Shown piece after piece: positions 17,067 through 25,267 of a stretch of DNA of 64,000 nucleotides; the stretch's first letter is position 1, and every line of letters starts with the position of its first letter. This DNA comes from Bacillus_BD sp050389805. Lineage in GTDB: Bacteria > Bacillota > Bacilli > Bacillales > Cytobacillaceae. The notes beneath the pieces were generated by a model, which searched no databases, had not been told where the DNA came from, and worked only from the letters and a program-made list of their open reading frames with translations. The DNA is taken from contig NZ_CP130945.1 of assembly GCF_050389805.1 (NCBI RefSeq), positions 62,001 through 126,000 of the forward strand, read 5' to 3'. A program made the translations under genes and the position numbers.

Positions 17067-17492
17067 GTGAGTGAGAACAAGGACCAAAATATTGCAAAAC
17101 TTCAAACAGACTTCGCTTTACAGCATGAAGAGAGTAAAATTAGTGTGGCAAGGAGAAAAAAGTTTTTATATAGACGTTTAACCGTATTTTTTATTCTTGC
17201 TGCCATCATAACCTATATTATGGTTTCCACACTCATTTCACAACACTCGACATTAGCTGAAAAAAAGGCTGAAAGAGAAAGAGTCCAACAAGAGCTTTCC
17301 TCTTTAAAGAAAGAAGAGGTTCTTTTAAAAGAGGAAATTGTTAAATTAAATGATGATGATTATATTGCTAAGCTAGCGAGGAAAGAATATTTCCTATCGG
17401 ATGAAGATGAAATTATTTTTACCCTTCCAAATGAAAAGGAAGAGGATGAAGAGAAGGAAGAAAAAGAAAAAAAGGAAAAACCTACAAATTAG
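17067..17492 (+). CDS. divIC: Cell division protein DivIC
   Basis: Bitopic membrane protein of the divisome (141 residues) that pairs with FtsL and DivIB and also serves sporulation septation. A basic cytoplasmic N-terminus precedes one transmembrane helix (about 43-62), then a coiled coil with LKKEEVLLKEEIVKLNDDDY and the family signature YIAKLARKEYFLSDEDEIIF. A Glu/Lys-rich tail follows. Start GTG 17067 is 8 nt after GGGAGGG (17052-17058); the longer frame to 17031 overlaps yabQ and this site. B. subtilis DivIC is 125 residues, so the charged ends are longer here. Confidence 0.92.
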   Translation: MSENKDQNIAKLQTDFALQHEESKISVARRKKFLYRRLTVFFILAAIITYIMVSTLISQHSTLAEKKAERERVQQELSSLKKEEVLLKEEIVKLNDDDYIAKLARKEYFLSDEDEIIFTLPNEKEEDEEKEEKEKKEKPTN

Positions 17493-17500
17493 GCGCTGTA

Positions 17501-17529
17501 TTGCACTATTTCTTTTCATTCTGTATAAT
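17501..17529 (+). promoter_or_regulatory. sigma-A promoter of yabR
   Basis: TTGCAC (17501-17506), 17-bp spacer, TATAAT (17524-17529), with yabR 48 bp downstream. Confidence 0.75.
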
Positions 17530-17577
17530 ATAGTATAGGTATTATTCTGCATATTTTTAAGGAGGAAGCACTTTTTT

Positions 17578-18069
17578 ATGTCAATCGAAGTAGGCAGCAA
17601 GTTACAAGGAAAGGTAACCGGTATTACTAATTTTGGAGCATTTGTGGAGCTGCCAGAAGGCTCAACCGGACTCGTTCACATTAGTGAAGTCGCAGACAAT
17701 TATGTTAAGGATATTAATGATCACTTAAAGGTTGGCGATGTTGTTGAAGTCAAGGTCATTAATGTAGAAAAAGACGGGAAAATCGGTCTATCTATTAAAA
17801 AGGCAAAAGATCGCCCAGAAAGACCAGAAAGATCTGATCGACCTGAAAGATCTTTTAGAAACGACAGAGGCGATCGCGGTGATTCAAGAGGAGGCCATTC
17901 AGGTCGTCCACGCCATGGTTCGGGAAGATCAAACGATAACAACCGTGCTCCAAAGGAAAATTTCGAATCGAAAATGGCACGCTTTTTGAAAGATAGCGAA
18001 GACCGATTATCTTCTCTGAAGCGTCATACTGAATCGAAGCGTGGAGGAAGAGGCGCAAGAAGAGGGTAA
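17578..18069 (+). CDS. yabR: S1 RNA-binding domain protein YabR
   Basis: One S1/OB-fold RNA-binding domain (about 1-75: GKVTGITNFGAFVELPEGSTG, VHISEVADNYVKD, VGDVVEVKVINVEKDGKIGLSIKK), then a low-complexity tail rich in Arg, Asp, Gly, Glu and Pro, ending GGRGARRG (163 residues in all). It resembles the S1 repeat of polynucleotide phosphorylase and the general stress protein GSP13. The exact role is unknown. ATG 17578 follows AAGGAGG. The tail is longer than in B. subtilis YabR (128 residues). It has its own promoter and terminator. Confidence 0.88.
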   Translation: MSIEVGSKLQGKVTGITNFGAFVELPEGSTGLVHISEVADNYVKDINDHLKVGDVVEVKVINVEKDGKIGLSIKKAKDRPERPERSDRPERSFRNDRGDRGDSRGGHSGRPRHGSGRSNDNNRAPKENFESKMARFLKDSEDRLSSLKRHTESKRGGRGARRG

Positions 18070-18120
18070 CTTGTTGCTGATTTAATCATATAAGCAGGAT
18101 TTATCCAGGTATTCCCACTA

Positions 18121-18158
18121 AAGGCAAGCTCTAAAGAAGAGCTTGCCTTATTTTTTTA
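18121..18158 (+). terminator. Terminator after yabR
   Basis: AAGGCAAGCTCT pairs perfectly with AGAGCTTGCCTT (12 bp), loop aaaga, followed by ATTTTTTT. Confidence 0.9.
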
Positions 18159-18159
18159 A

Positions 18160-18206
18160 GGTGACAGGAATCTTTCATACACTGGGAGATGCCTGTCACC
18201 CTTTTT
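18160..18206 (+). terminator. Second hairpin (GGTGACAGG repeat type) after yabR
   Basis: GGTGACAGG pairs with CCTGTCACC across a 23-nt spacer, followed by CTTTTT. GGTGACAGGC palindromes are frequent between genes in Bacillaceae. It may act as a backup terminator. Confidence 0.5.
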
Positions 18207-18221
18207 AATATTAAGAAAGCA

Positions 18222-18556
18222 TAAGTTTTTGAAGTTAGATTGGTGTCTAGCGCAAGCAGCCATCCCCCTCGAGGTCACAAGCTTGTCTAGTGTCGGCTTC
18301 TAGGGACTAGGGTCAAAAGTCAAGTAATTCTGAAGGCAAAGAACGCTTCTAGAATTAATCGTCTAGACCTGAGTTCCTGGGCAGTCGTCTATACTTTTCT
18401 GTCAATCCGTCAAGAAGATTAAAGAACAATCTTCATGCTTGCTTGTCTTGTGCTTGACCGTACCGGCATAAGTCCAACTACTCCTACTCTCCGACTTACA
18501 GCATGCCAGTCGGAGAGTTTTCTTTATCGGGGGTGAGTAAGGCGCTTGCGCTTTTC
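18222..18556 (+). repeat. Dispersed modular intergenic repeat, copy 2
   Basis: The longest copy, filling most of the yabR-spoIIE gap where B. subtilis carries two tRNA genes (trnSL). It starts aagtttttgaagttagatt and ends GGCGCTTGCGCTTTTC; AGCGCAAGC near the start is the inverted complement of GCTTGCGCT at the end. One internal module is shared with copy 1 (tcgtctatacttttct, gaacaatcttcatgc). Another is shared with copy 3 (cgtaccggcataagt, aactactcct). An internal hairpin, CTCTCCGACT / AGTCGGAGAG (18487-18517), is followed by TTTTCTTT. No tRNA or reading frame is seen in the gap. Confidence 0.75.
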
Positions 18557-18618
18557 TTACTCACTTTATGTTTATATTTCTACAATAAGCTTGCATTTTT
18601 CCGCTTTTACTAGAAATG

Positions 18619-18684
18619 AGTCGAACGAAACTGAAGGGCTTGTCTGCCATTTTGACAAATTTTTGAAGTGGACAACTATATAAT
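18619..18684 (+). promoter_or_regulatory. Spo0A-dependent promoter of spoIIE
   Basis: TTGACA (18652-18657) and TATAAT (18679-18684) are both consensus but are separated by 21 bp. This is the hallmark of Spo0A-activated sigma-A promoters such as spoIIE and spoIIG of B. subtilis. AGTCGAA at 18619-18625 is one base from the 0A box TGTCGAA, and TGACAAA overlapping the -35 is another near match. Confidence 0.8.
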
Positions 18685-18718
18685 GATTAAAAATACCAGT
18701 ATAAGGAGTGTAGCTATA

Positions 18719-21193
18719 GTGGAAAAGGTGGAACGGAACTTCATTGAACCAATCAGGGAAGTTGATTTTATAAAACCATTTAAAATAGAGAATCCCTTTA
18801 AAAACTTCCAGGCGAAGATGGAAAACTTTTTTCTAAAAAAGGGCTATATCCTGCTTTTTTTATCCTTTTTACTTGGACGATCCCTTATTCTTGCACAATT
18901 AACGCCATTTAGTGTGCCGTTTTTTGCGGCAGTCTATTTAATTAGAAGGGATAAAGCACCACTTGTCCTAGTTGGGTTGATTGCGGGGGCAGCAACTCTA
19001 TCGATTCAAGCTGCCATATCCACATTTGTCGTCACAATCCTTTTCTTATTATTATATCGAGGGACGAAGAGGTGGCTAACAAATGAGGTAAGGATGATTC
19101 CCTACTATGTATTAGTTGTATTATTATTGGGAGGTTTAGCAGAAGGATATTTGTTCTCAGATTCATTTACGATGTATGAGTTGATGATGGCTGGCGTCGA
19201 ATCAAGTTTAGGCTTTATATTAACCCTCATTTTCATACAAAGTCTACCACTTTTAACCATCTCAAAACGAAGACAATCCTTTAAAACGGAAGAAATTGTT
19301 TGTTTAATTATTTTATTAGCGTCTGTCATGACGGGCACAATTGGCTGGACCGTGTATGACTTATCAATTGACCATATATTTTCTCGTTATCTTGTCATTC
19401 TATTTGCCTTTGTAGCGGGGGCAACGGTAGGATCAACAGTTGGGGTTGTTACAGGCCTTATTTTTAGTTTATCTACGGTTGCTAGTTTTACTCATATGAG
19501 TTTATTAGCTTTTGCGGGATTGCTAGGAGGTCTTTTAAAAGAGGGGAAAAAGATAGGTGTGTCCATTGGACTCTATATTGCCACATTGTTAATGGCCATG
19601 TATGGAGATGGAACAGCGATATTAGTTAATACTTTGTTAGAAACAACTATAGCAGTATTGCTGTTATTAATTACTCCGAAAGGCATTACATCGAAATTAG
19701 CCAAGTATATTCCAGGGACGATAGAATATTCCCAAGAACAACAGCAATATATGCGGAACATGCGCGATATAACGGCTCAAAGGGTGGAACAATTTTCAAA
19801 TGTCTTTGAGGCATTGTCGCATAGTTTCTCTAATCAAAATGAACCAAATGATTGGGGAGATGATGAAAGAGAGTTAGATTACTTCCTGAGTAATGTGACC
19901 GAAAGAACTTGTCAACTCTGTCATCGTAAGGAGCAATGCTGGACAAGAAACTTTAATACAACCTATGACTATATGAAAGAAATTATGCTAGAAATGGAGC
20001 AAAAAGAAGGAAATATTTCACAGGTATTATTTAGAGAATGGGATACCCATTGTGTTAAACCGAAAAAAGTAATCGAAACAATGGGGCAGGAATTAACATT
20101 CTATCAAGCTAATCAGAGATTGAAAAAGCAGGTCCGGGAATCAAGACGCCTTGTTGCCGATCAATTACTAGGAGTTTCAGAGGTAATGGGTAATTTCGCG
20201 AATGAGATTCAAAAGGAACGAGAGAATCACTACCGACAAGAAGAACAAATTCATGAGGCACTACAGGAGTTTGGGATTGAAATAGAAAATATTGAGATTT
20301 ACAGTCTTGAACAAGGAAATATAGATATCGATATGACCATTCCTAATTATGAAGGACACGGTGAGTGTGAAAAACTAATTGCACCCATGTTATCTGATAT
20401 TTTAGGAGAAACTATTTTAGTTAGCTCAGAAGAATACTCGGAATATCCAAACGGGTTTTATCATGTTACCTTCCGATCTGCAAAAGCCTATACAGTTGAA
20501 ACAGGAGTGGCTCATGCAGCAAAGGACGGAGGCTTTATTTCAGGTGACAGCTATTCAATGAATGAAATTGGTTGCGGAAAATATGCTGTTGCGATTAGTG
20601 ATGGAATGGGAAATGGTGAAAGGGCACATGTTGAAAGTCAGGAAACGCTACAACTTTTACAAAAAATCTTACAGTCAGGAATTGATGAAAAGGTTGCAAT
20701 TAAGTCTGTGAATTCAGTGTTATCCCTTCGAACGACAGATGAAATCTTTTCAACGTTAGATTTGGCAATGATCGACTTACAAAATGCATCGGCAAAATTC
20801 CTGAAGATTTGCTCTATTCCTAGCTTTGTAAAAAGAGGAGATAAGGTTATCAAGATTCACGCAAGTAATCTACCTATGGGAATTATTGATGATTTTGAGG
20901 TGGATGTTGTTAGTGAACAATTAAAGGCTGGCGATTTATTGATTATGATGAGTGATGGAGTGTTTGAGGGTCCGAAACATGTAGAAAACTATGATTTATG
21001 GATGAAGCGAAAAATTAAAGAGCTTAAAACCAATGATCCGCAAGAAATTGCTGACTTAATCATGGAGGAAGTTATTCGCTCAAGATCTGGCTTTATCGAA
21101 GATGATATGACAGTTGTCGTAGCCCAAATCAAACACAATATTCCAAAATGGACTTCTATTCCAGTACCACAGTTTAGACAAAAGGCAAATTAA
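18719..21193 (+). CDS. spoIIE: Stage II sporulation protein E (PP2C phosphatase)
   Basis: Membrane serine phosphatase (824 residues) that dephosphorylates SpoIIAA to activate sigma-F in the forespore, and joins FtsZ during polar septation. The N-terminal region has about ten membrane helices (about 35-315), the central oligomerisation/FtsZ region includes RDITAQRVEQFSNVF, and the PP2C domain (about 575-810) shows SGDSYSMNEIG, ISDGMGNGERA, MMSDGVFEG and IEDDMTVVV with its metal-binding Asp residues. Start is GTG 18719, reading MEKVER like B. subtilis MEKAER, with AAGGAG at 18702-18707. An ATG at 18668 lies inside the promoter, so that start is excluded. Confidence 0.96.
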   Translation: MEKVERNFIEPIREVDFIKPFKIENPFKNFQAKMENFFLKKGYILLFLSFLLGRSLILAQLTPFSVPFFAAVYLIRRDKAPLVLVGLIAGAATLSIQAAISTFVVTILFLLLYRGTKRWLTNEVRMIPYYVLVVLLLGGLAEGYLFSDSFTMYELMMAGVESSLGFILTLIFIQSLPLLTISKRRQSFKTEEIVCLIILLASVMTGTIGWTVYDLSIDHIFSRYLVILFAFVAGATVGSTVGVVTGLIFSLSTVASFTHMSLLAFAGLLGGLLKEGKKIGVSIGLYIATLLMAMYGDGTAILVNTLLETTIAVLLLLITPKGITSKLAKYIPGTIEYSQEQQQYMRNMRDITAQRVEQFSNVFEALSHSFSNQNEPNDWGDDERELDYFLSNVTERTCQLCHRKEQCWTRNFNTTYDYMKEIMLEMEQKEGNISQVLFREWDTHCVKPKKVIETMGQELTFYQANQRLKKQVRESRRLVADQLLGVSEVMGNFANEIQKERENHYRQEEQIHEALQEFGIEIENIEIYSLEQGNIDIDMTIPNYEGHGECEKLIAPMLSDILGETILVSSEEYSEYPNGFYHVTFRSAKAYTVETGVAHAAKDGGFISGDSYSMNEIGCGKYAVAISDGMGNGERAHVESQETLQLLQKILQSGIDEKVAIKSVNSVLSLRTTDEIFSTLDLAMIDLQNASAKFLKICSIPSFVKRGDKVIKIHASNLPMGIIDDFEVDVVSEQLKAGDLLIMMSDGVFEGPKHVENYDLWMKRKIKELKTNDPQEIADLIMEEVIRSRSGFIEDDMTVVVAQIKHNIPKWTSIPVPQFRQKAN

Positions 21194-21253
21194 TGTATAA
21201 ATCCCCTCTTAATGGTCGAAAATGGTAACATTTCAGATTTGGAGGGGAACTCA

Positions 21254-21988
21254 ATGAAGACTGGAACGTTAAAGCAAATCTTGTTAATAACTGATGGGTG
21301 TTCGAATCAAGGAGAAGATCCTGTTGCAGCGGCTGCTCTTGCAAAAGAGATGGGCATTACGGTGAATGTCATTGGGGTTATGGAACACGATGTAATCGAT
21401 GAGCAAGGTGTTAAAGAGATTGAAGGAATTGCGATGGCTGGTGGTGGAGTTAGCCAAGTGGTATATGCCCAAAAATTATCGCAAACCGTTCAAATGGTTA
21501 CAAGAAAAGCAATGACACAAACCCTTCAAGGTGTTGTAAACAAAGAATTACAACAAATCCTCGGCAAATCACAGACCATTGAAGATCTCCCACCAGAAAA
21601 AAGAGGCGAAGTAATGGAAGTCGTCGATGAACTTGGCGAAACCGTTGAAGTAGAAGTTCTCATTCTGGTAGACACAAGTGCAAGTATGAAAGAGAAACTT
21701 CCAACCGTTAAAGAAGCGCTACTGGATTTATCTCTAAGTTTAAATGCTAGAAGCGGTGAAAATCGTTTTTCTGTCTTTGTATTTCCTGGGAAAAAGAGTG
21801 AAGTTGAAAAATTATTAGATTGGACTCCAAGGCTAGAATCATTAACAGGAATTTTTTCTAAATTAACAACAGGTGGAATTACACCAACAGGTCCAGCGAT
21901 TAATGAAGCGATTAGTTATTTCAAGAAAAAACGTTCATTAAGGAGCTTGCTATCTCGTGATGATGAATTCTTCGAAGAATCCGTTTAA
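21254..21988 (+). CDS. yabS: VWA-domain protein YabS
   Basis: Von Willebrand factor A-type protein (244 residues; 245 in B. subtilis YabS) of unknown function, next to spoIIE and the kinase YabT. The N-terminus LKQILLITDGCSNQGEDP resembles the TDG part of a VWA domain, and the MIDAS motif DTSAS lies near 139-143, followed by TGGITPTGPAINEA. Start ATG 21254 follows TTGGAGGGG (21239-21247); the frame from 21212 adds 14 unrelated residues across that site and is rejected. The 3' end overlaps yabT by about 30 nt. Confidence 0.88.
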   Translation: MKTGTLKQILLITDGCSNQGEDPVAAAALAKEMGITVNVIGVMEHDVIDEQGVKEIEGIAMAGGGVSQVVYAQKLSQTVQMVTRKAMTQTLQGVVNKELQQILGKSQTIEDLPPEKRGEVMEVVDELGETVEVEVLILVDTSASMKEKLPTVKEALLDLSLSLNARSGENRFSVFVFPGKKSEVEKLLDWTPRLESLTGIFSKLTTGGITPTGPAINEAISYFKKKRSLRSLLSRDDEFFEESV

Positions 21989-22970
21989 TGTAATACCGGG
22001 GACTGTCATCCAGGGGAAATGGCATAAAAATCGATACACCATTTTAAAAGAATTAGGATTTGGAGCAAATGGGATTGTCTTTCTTGCAAGGAATAACCAT
22101 GGGCATGTTGCTTTAAAAATGAGCGATAATGGGATGTCCGTTACATCCGAGGTAAATGTGCTCAAATCCTTTGCAAAGGTCCAAGGATCAGCCCTTGGAC
22201 CTTCTTTATTGGATGTAGATGATTGGCAGGTAAATGGCAGTCAAATTTCCTTTTATGTGATGGAATATATTGAGGGACCTGACTTTTTAGACTTTATTAG
22301 TCAAAAGGGACACTCTTGGTTACCTGTCCTTATGTTGCAATTACTAGCAGATTTGGAGAAGCTTCATCAAAATGGGTGGGTCTTTGGCGACTTGAAGCCA
22401 GAAAATTTAATTGTTACAGGTCCCACTCCACGAATTCGATGTATTGATGTTGGGGGTACGACACTCCAAGGAAGAGCTATTAAGGAATTCACTGAATTTT
22501 ATGACAGAGGGTATTGGGGACTTGGTTCAAGGAAAGCTGAGCCCAGTTATGATTTATTTGCTGTTGCTATGGTTATGATTAACACAGCCTATCCAAAACG
22601 ATTTAATAAAACTCAAGGTGGTTTGGTTCAATTACAAAAGCAAATCGAGCAAAGTAAGCTATTAAGTAAATTTGAGCCGGTTATTTTAAAAGCCTTACAA
22701 GGTCATTATCAAAGTGCTGGGGAAATGAGGCAGGAATTTCTGCAGCACATTCACCATGGAACCGCCCAATCAAGGACGAAGACAGGTTCAAGACAAACAA
22801 GACATACAGGAAAAAGGAGTAACGTACAAGCCGCAACAAATAATCATGTAAGGGGTAGTCAGGTAAGGCATGGGCAAAGGAAAAGGAAAGGGCGCTCGAT
22901 GGAAACCGTATTAATTCTTGTAATTGTCATGTTATTTTATGCCTTTTATATTTTTGGAGAGTTAATATAG
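21957..22970 (+). CDS. yabT: Serine/threonine protein kinase YabT
   Basis: Hanks-type kinase (338 residues, as in B. subtilis YabT). In that species it is activated by DNA and phosphorylates RecA and others during sporulation. The Gly-rich loop ELGFGANGIVFLA, the ATP Lys in HVALKMSD, the catalytic loop GDLKPENL (144-151) and a degenerate DFG (CIDVGG) are visible. A basic Arg/Lys/Thr-rich linker (about 270-312), suited to DNA binding, leads to one C-terminal membrane helix (VLILVIVMLFYAFYIFG). GTG 21957 and ATGs at 21960 and 21963 are all possible starts; AGGAGC at 21941-21946 best suits 21957. Confidence 0.9.
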   Translation: MMMNSSKNPFNVIPGTVIQGKWHKNRYTILKELGFGANGIVFLARNNHGHVALKMSDNGMSVTSEVNVLKSFAKVQGSALGPSLLDVDDWQVNGSQISFYVMEYIEGPDFLDFISQKGHSWLPVLMLQLLADLEKLHQNGWVFGDLKPENLIVTGPTPRIRCIDVGGTTLQGRAIKEFTEFYDRGYWGLGSRKAEPSYDLFAVAMVMINTAYPKRFNKTQGGLVQLQKQIEQSKLLSKFEPVILKALQGHYQSAGEMRQEFLQHIHHGTAQSRTKTGSRQTRHTGKRSNVQAATNNHVRGSQVRHGQRKRKGRSMETVLILVIVMLFYAFYIFGELI

Positions 22971-22980
22971 ATGAAGGTTT

Positions 22981-23042
22981 ATGGTGGTTCTTAAATTTCC
23001 TTAAAAGATATTAAGAAAAATCACCATTAATCTTTTGTTTTT
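22981..23042 (+). terminator. Likely terminator after yabT
   Basis: ATGGTGGTTCTTAA pairs imperfectly with TTAAGAAAAATCACCAT (outer 9 bp with one G-T pair), then TCTTTTGTTTTTT. It separates the spoIIE-yabS-yabT group from tilS. Confidence 0.5.
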
Positions 23043-23114
23043 TGATAAGAAACTGTTATCCTTATTAACAGGGAATAAAATATTGTTAATTTGATTTTAA
23101 GGAAGAAGAATAAA

Positions 23115-24515
23115 ATGGAAGTCAAGGTTGACCAGTTTTTAAAACAAAAAGGGTTTGCATTTTCAGGAAAGAGGATTCTTGTTGGGGTTTCAGGTGGACC
23201 AGATTCCCTAGCGCTGTTAAACTATCTTTTGAAAAAACAACAGGATTTTTTCTTATTCGTAGGTCATGTAGATCATATGTTTAGAGGAGAGGAGTCTTTT
23301 CAAGATGCAAAATTTGTAGAGGAATTTTGTCAAAAAAATAAGATTCCATTTACAATGAAAAGAATGAATGTCCCTAAATATATGAAGGAGACTGGAAAAA
23401 GTGCAGAAGTAGCAGCAAGGGAATGTCGATATCAATTTTTTGCCGAGGTTATGAAGGAATATGAGTTAACTCATTTAGTTTTAGCCCATCATGGTGATGA
23501 TCAAATAGAAACGGTTCTTATGAGATTAACGAGAGGAAGTTCTGGTGCTGCGAGAGCAGGGATCCCATTCACTAGACCTTTCCACAATGGAACGATCATC
23601 AGACCGTTTTTATGTCTTAGTCGTGATGAAATAGAACAGTATTGTAAAGAGCATAACTTAAAACCTCGTTATGACCCTAGTAATGATAGAGACATTTATC
23701 TTCGTAATCGGTTCAGAAAATATGTATTACCATTTTTAAAAAAGGAAAACGCTAATGTTCATGAGCATTTCAGGCGTTTTAGCGAGGACTTGCAGCAAGA
23801 CGAGGAATATCTTCAGGAATTAACAAAGGAAAAAATGAATACAGTATGGAAAGAGAAGAAACCTAATAGGGTAACGATTGATATTGACGAATTTCAGAGA
23901 ATGCCACTGTCTTTACAAAGAAGAGGGATTCAACTAATATTAAACTACCTTTATCTAGAAAAGCCACAAGCGCTATCCGCTGTACATATTGATTCCATTT
24001 TTACGCTGATTGATAGTACGAATCCCTCTGGGAAATTGGACTTCCCCTTAGGACTAAAGGTTATTCGTTCCTACCGATTATGCCACTTTCAATATTCGTT
24101 AGATCCCTGTACAAGTTACCGTTTTGAATTTACAGAGCCTGGAGAGTGTGTATTACCAAATGGCAACTGTATCTCAATTCAATGTATGAAAACACCTGTT
24201 AAAACAAATTCTAACAGCATCCTATTGATGAGAAGGGATGTTGATTTCCCTATTATCATTAGAACAAAAGAACAGGGAGATCGAATGAGTTTAAAAGGGA
24301 TGAAAGGGACGAAAAAGCTTAAGGGAATTTTTATAGACCATAAAGTTCCGATCCTTGATAGAGAAAGCTGGCCTGTAATAACAGATCGCAACAATCGCAT
24401 TCTTTGGCTACCAGGTTTAAAAAAATACCATGATGCAGACGTTTTTAGTGATGAAGAGGAGTATCTATTGCTGACTTATCATAAAAGGTCAAATGGTAAT
24501 AGCCCCAGTGAATAA
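23115..24515 (+). CDS. tilS: tRNA(Ile)-lysidine synthase
   Basis: Converts C34 of the CAU anticodon of one tRNA-Ile to lysidine, so that it reads AUA; ATP and lysine are substrates. The protein has 466 residues (472 in B. subtilis). The PP-loop SGGPDS is at 26-31, and VDHMFRGEES and AHHGDDQIETVLMRL follow in the N-terminal ATP domain. The C-terminal TilS domains end with IKGKFK-like lysine-rich sequence and WLPGLKKYHDADV. Start ATG 23115 follows AAGGAAGAAG; the TTG at 23091 lacks a site. hpt and ftsH follow as in B. subtilis. Confidence 0.95.
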   Translation: MEVKVDQFLKQKGFAFSGKRILVGVSGGPDSLALLNYLLKKQQDFFLFVGHVDHMFRGEESFQDAKFVEEFCQKNKIPFTMKRMNVPKYMKETGKSAEVAARECRYQFFAEVMKEYELTHLVLAHHGDDQIETVLMRLTRGSSGAARAGIPFTRPFHNGTIIRPFLCLSRDEIEQYCKEHNLKPRYDPSNDRDIYLRNRFRKYVLPFLKKENANVHEHFRRFSEDLQQDEEYLQELTKEKMNTVWKEKKPNRVTIDIDEFQRMPLSLQRRGIQLILNYLYLEKPQALSAVHIDSIFTLIDSTNPSGKLDFPLGLKVIRSYRLCHFQYSLDPCTSYRFEFTEPGECVLPNGNCISIQCMKTPVKTNSNSILLMRRDVDFPIIIRTKEQGDRMSLKGMKGTKKLKGIFIDHKVPILDRESWPVITDRNNRILWLPGLKKYHDADVFSDEEEYLLLTYHKRSNGNSPSE

Positions 24516-24592
24516 AGAATGTATAATTGACAAGGTTATTCTTTTAACAAGTACATATAATAGCAGTGATGATTTAGGGGGTTTTACGTAAG

Positions 24593-25141
24593 ATGATAAA
24601 TGATATTGAAAAGATATTAATTTCAGAAGAGGAAATTCAGCAAAAGGTAGCACAGCTAGGAGAGCAACTGTCACATGATTATAAAGATCGTTTTCCACTT
24701 GCTATCGGTATTTTAAAGGGTGCAACCCTTTTTATGGGTGATCTTTTAAAAAGAATGGACACATACCTTGAAATGGATTTTATGGATGTTTCAAGTTATG
24801 GAAGATCAACCGTTTCATCTGGTGAAGTAAAGATTATTAAAGACTTGGATACAAAGGTTGAAGGTCGTGATATTCTCATCATAGAAGATATCATTGATAG
24901 CGGTTTAACCTTAAGTTATTTAGTTGAATTATTTCATTATCGAAAAGCAAAGTCCGTTAAAATCGTTACATTATTAGATAAACCTACCGGACGCAAGGCT
25001 GATATTAAAGCAGATTATGTTGGCTTTGAGGTTCCAGATGCATTTGTTGTAGGTTATGGTCTAGATTATGCTGAGCGGTATCGTAATCTACCATATATTG
25101 GAGTGTTAAAACCTAAAATATACAGCAGTACAGAAGAATAA
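24593..25141 (+). CDS. hpt: Hypoxanthine phosphoribosyltransferase
   Basis: Purine salvage enzyme (182 residues; 180 in B. subtilis HprT) that joins PRPP to hypoxanthine or guanine. The PRPP motif ILIIEDIIDSGLT lies at 94-106, the flexible loop contains SSYGRSTVSSGE, and the base-binding end has DAFVVGYGLDYAERYRNLP. ATG 24593 has a weak GGGGG upstream. A TATAAT at 24556-24561 may be its -10, but its -35 is unclear. In B. subtilis HprT also affects ftsH expression. Confidence 0.95.
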   Translation: MINDIEKILISEEEIQQKVAQLGEQLSHDYKDRFPLAIGILKGATLFMGDLLKRMDTYLEMDFMDVSSYGRSTVSSGEVKIIKDLDTKVEGRDILIIEDIIDSGLTLSYLVELFHYRKAKSVKIVTLLDKPTGRKADIKADYVGFEVPDAFVVGYGLDYAERYRNLPYIGVLKPKIYSSTEE

Positions 25142-25201
25142 TGGCATTTTTATCTTATATATATTAAAAAAGTGTTTTACAGTCTATTGAAGTGCAAATT
25201 C

Positions 25202-25231
25202 TTGTAATAATTCGATTTTCTATGGTACTAT
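25202..25231 (+). promoter_or_regulatory. Probable sigma-A promoter of ftsH
   Basis: TTGTAA (25202-25207), 18-bp spacer, TACTAT (25226-25231). Confidence 0.55.
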
Positions 25232-25267
25232 ACAGTATAGTTTGTTGACCGTGGGAGGAGGTAAGGG

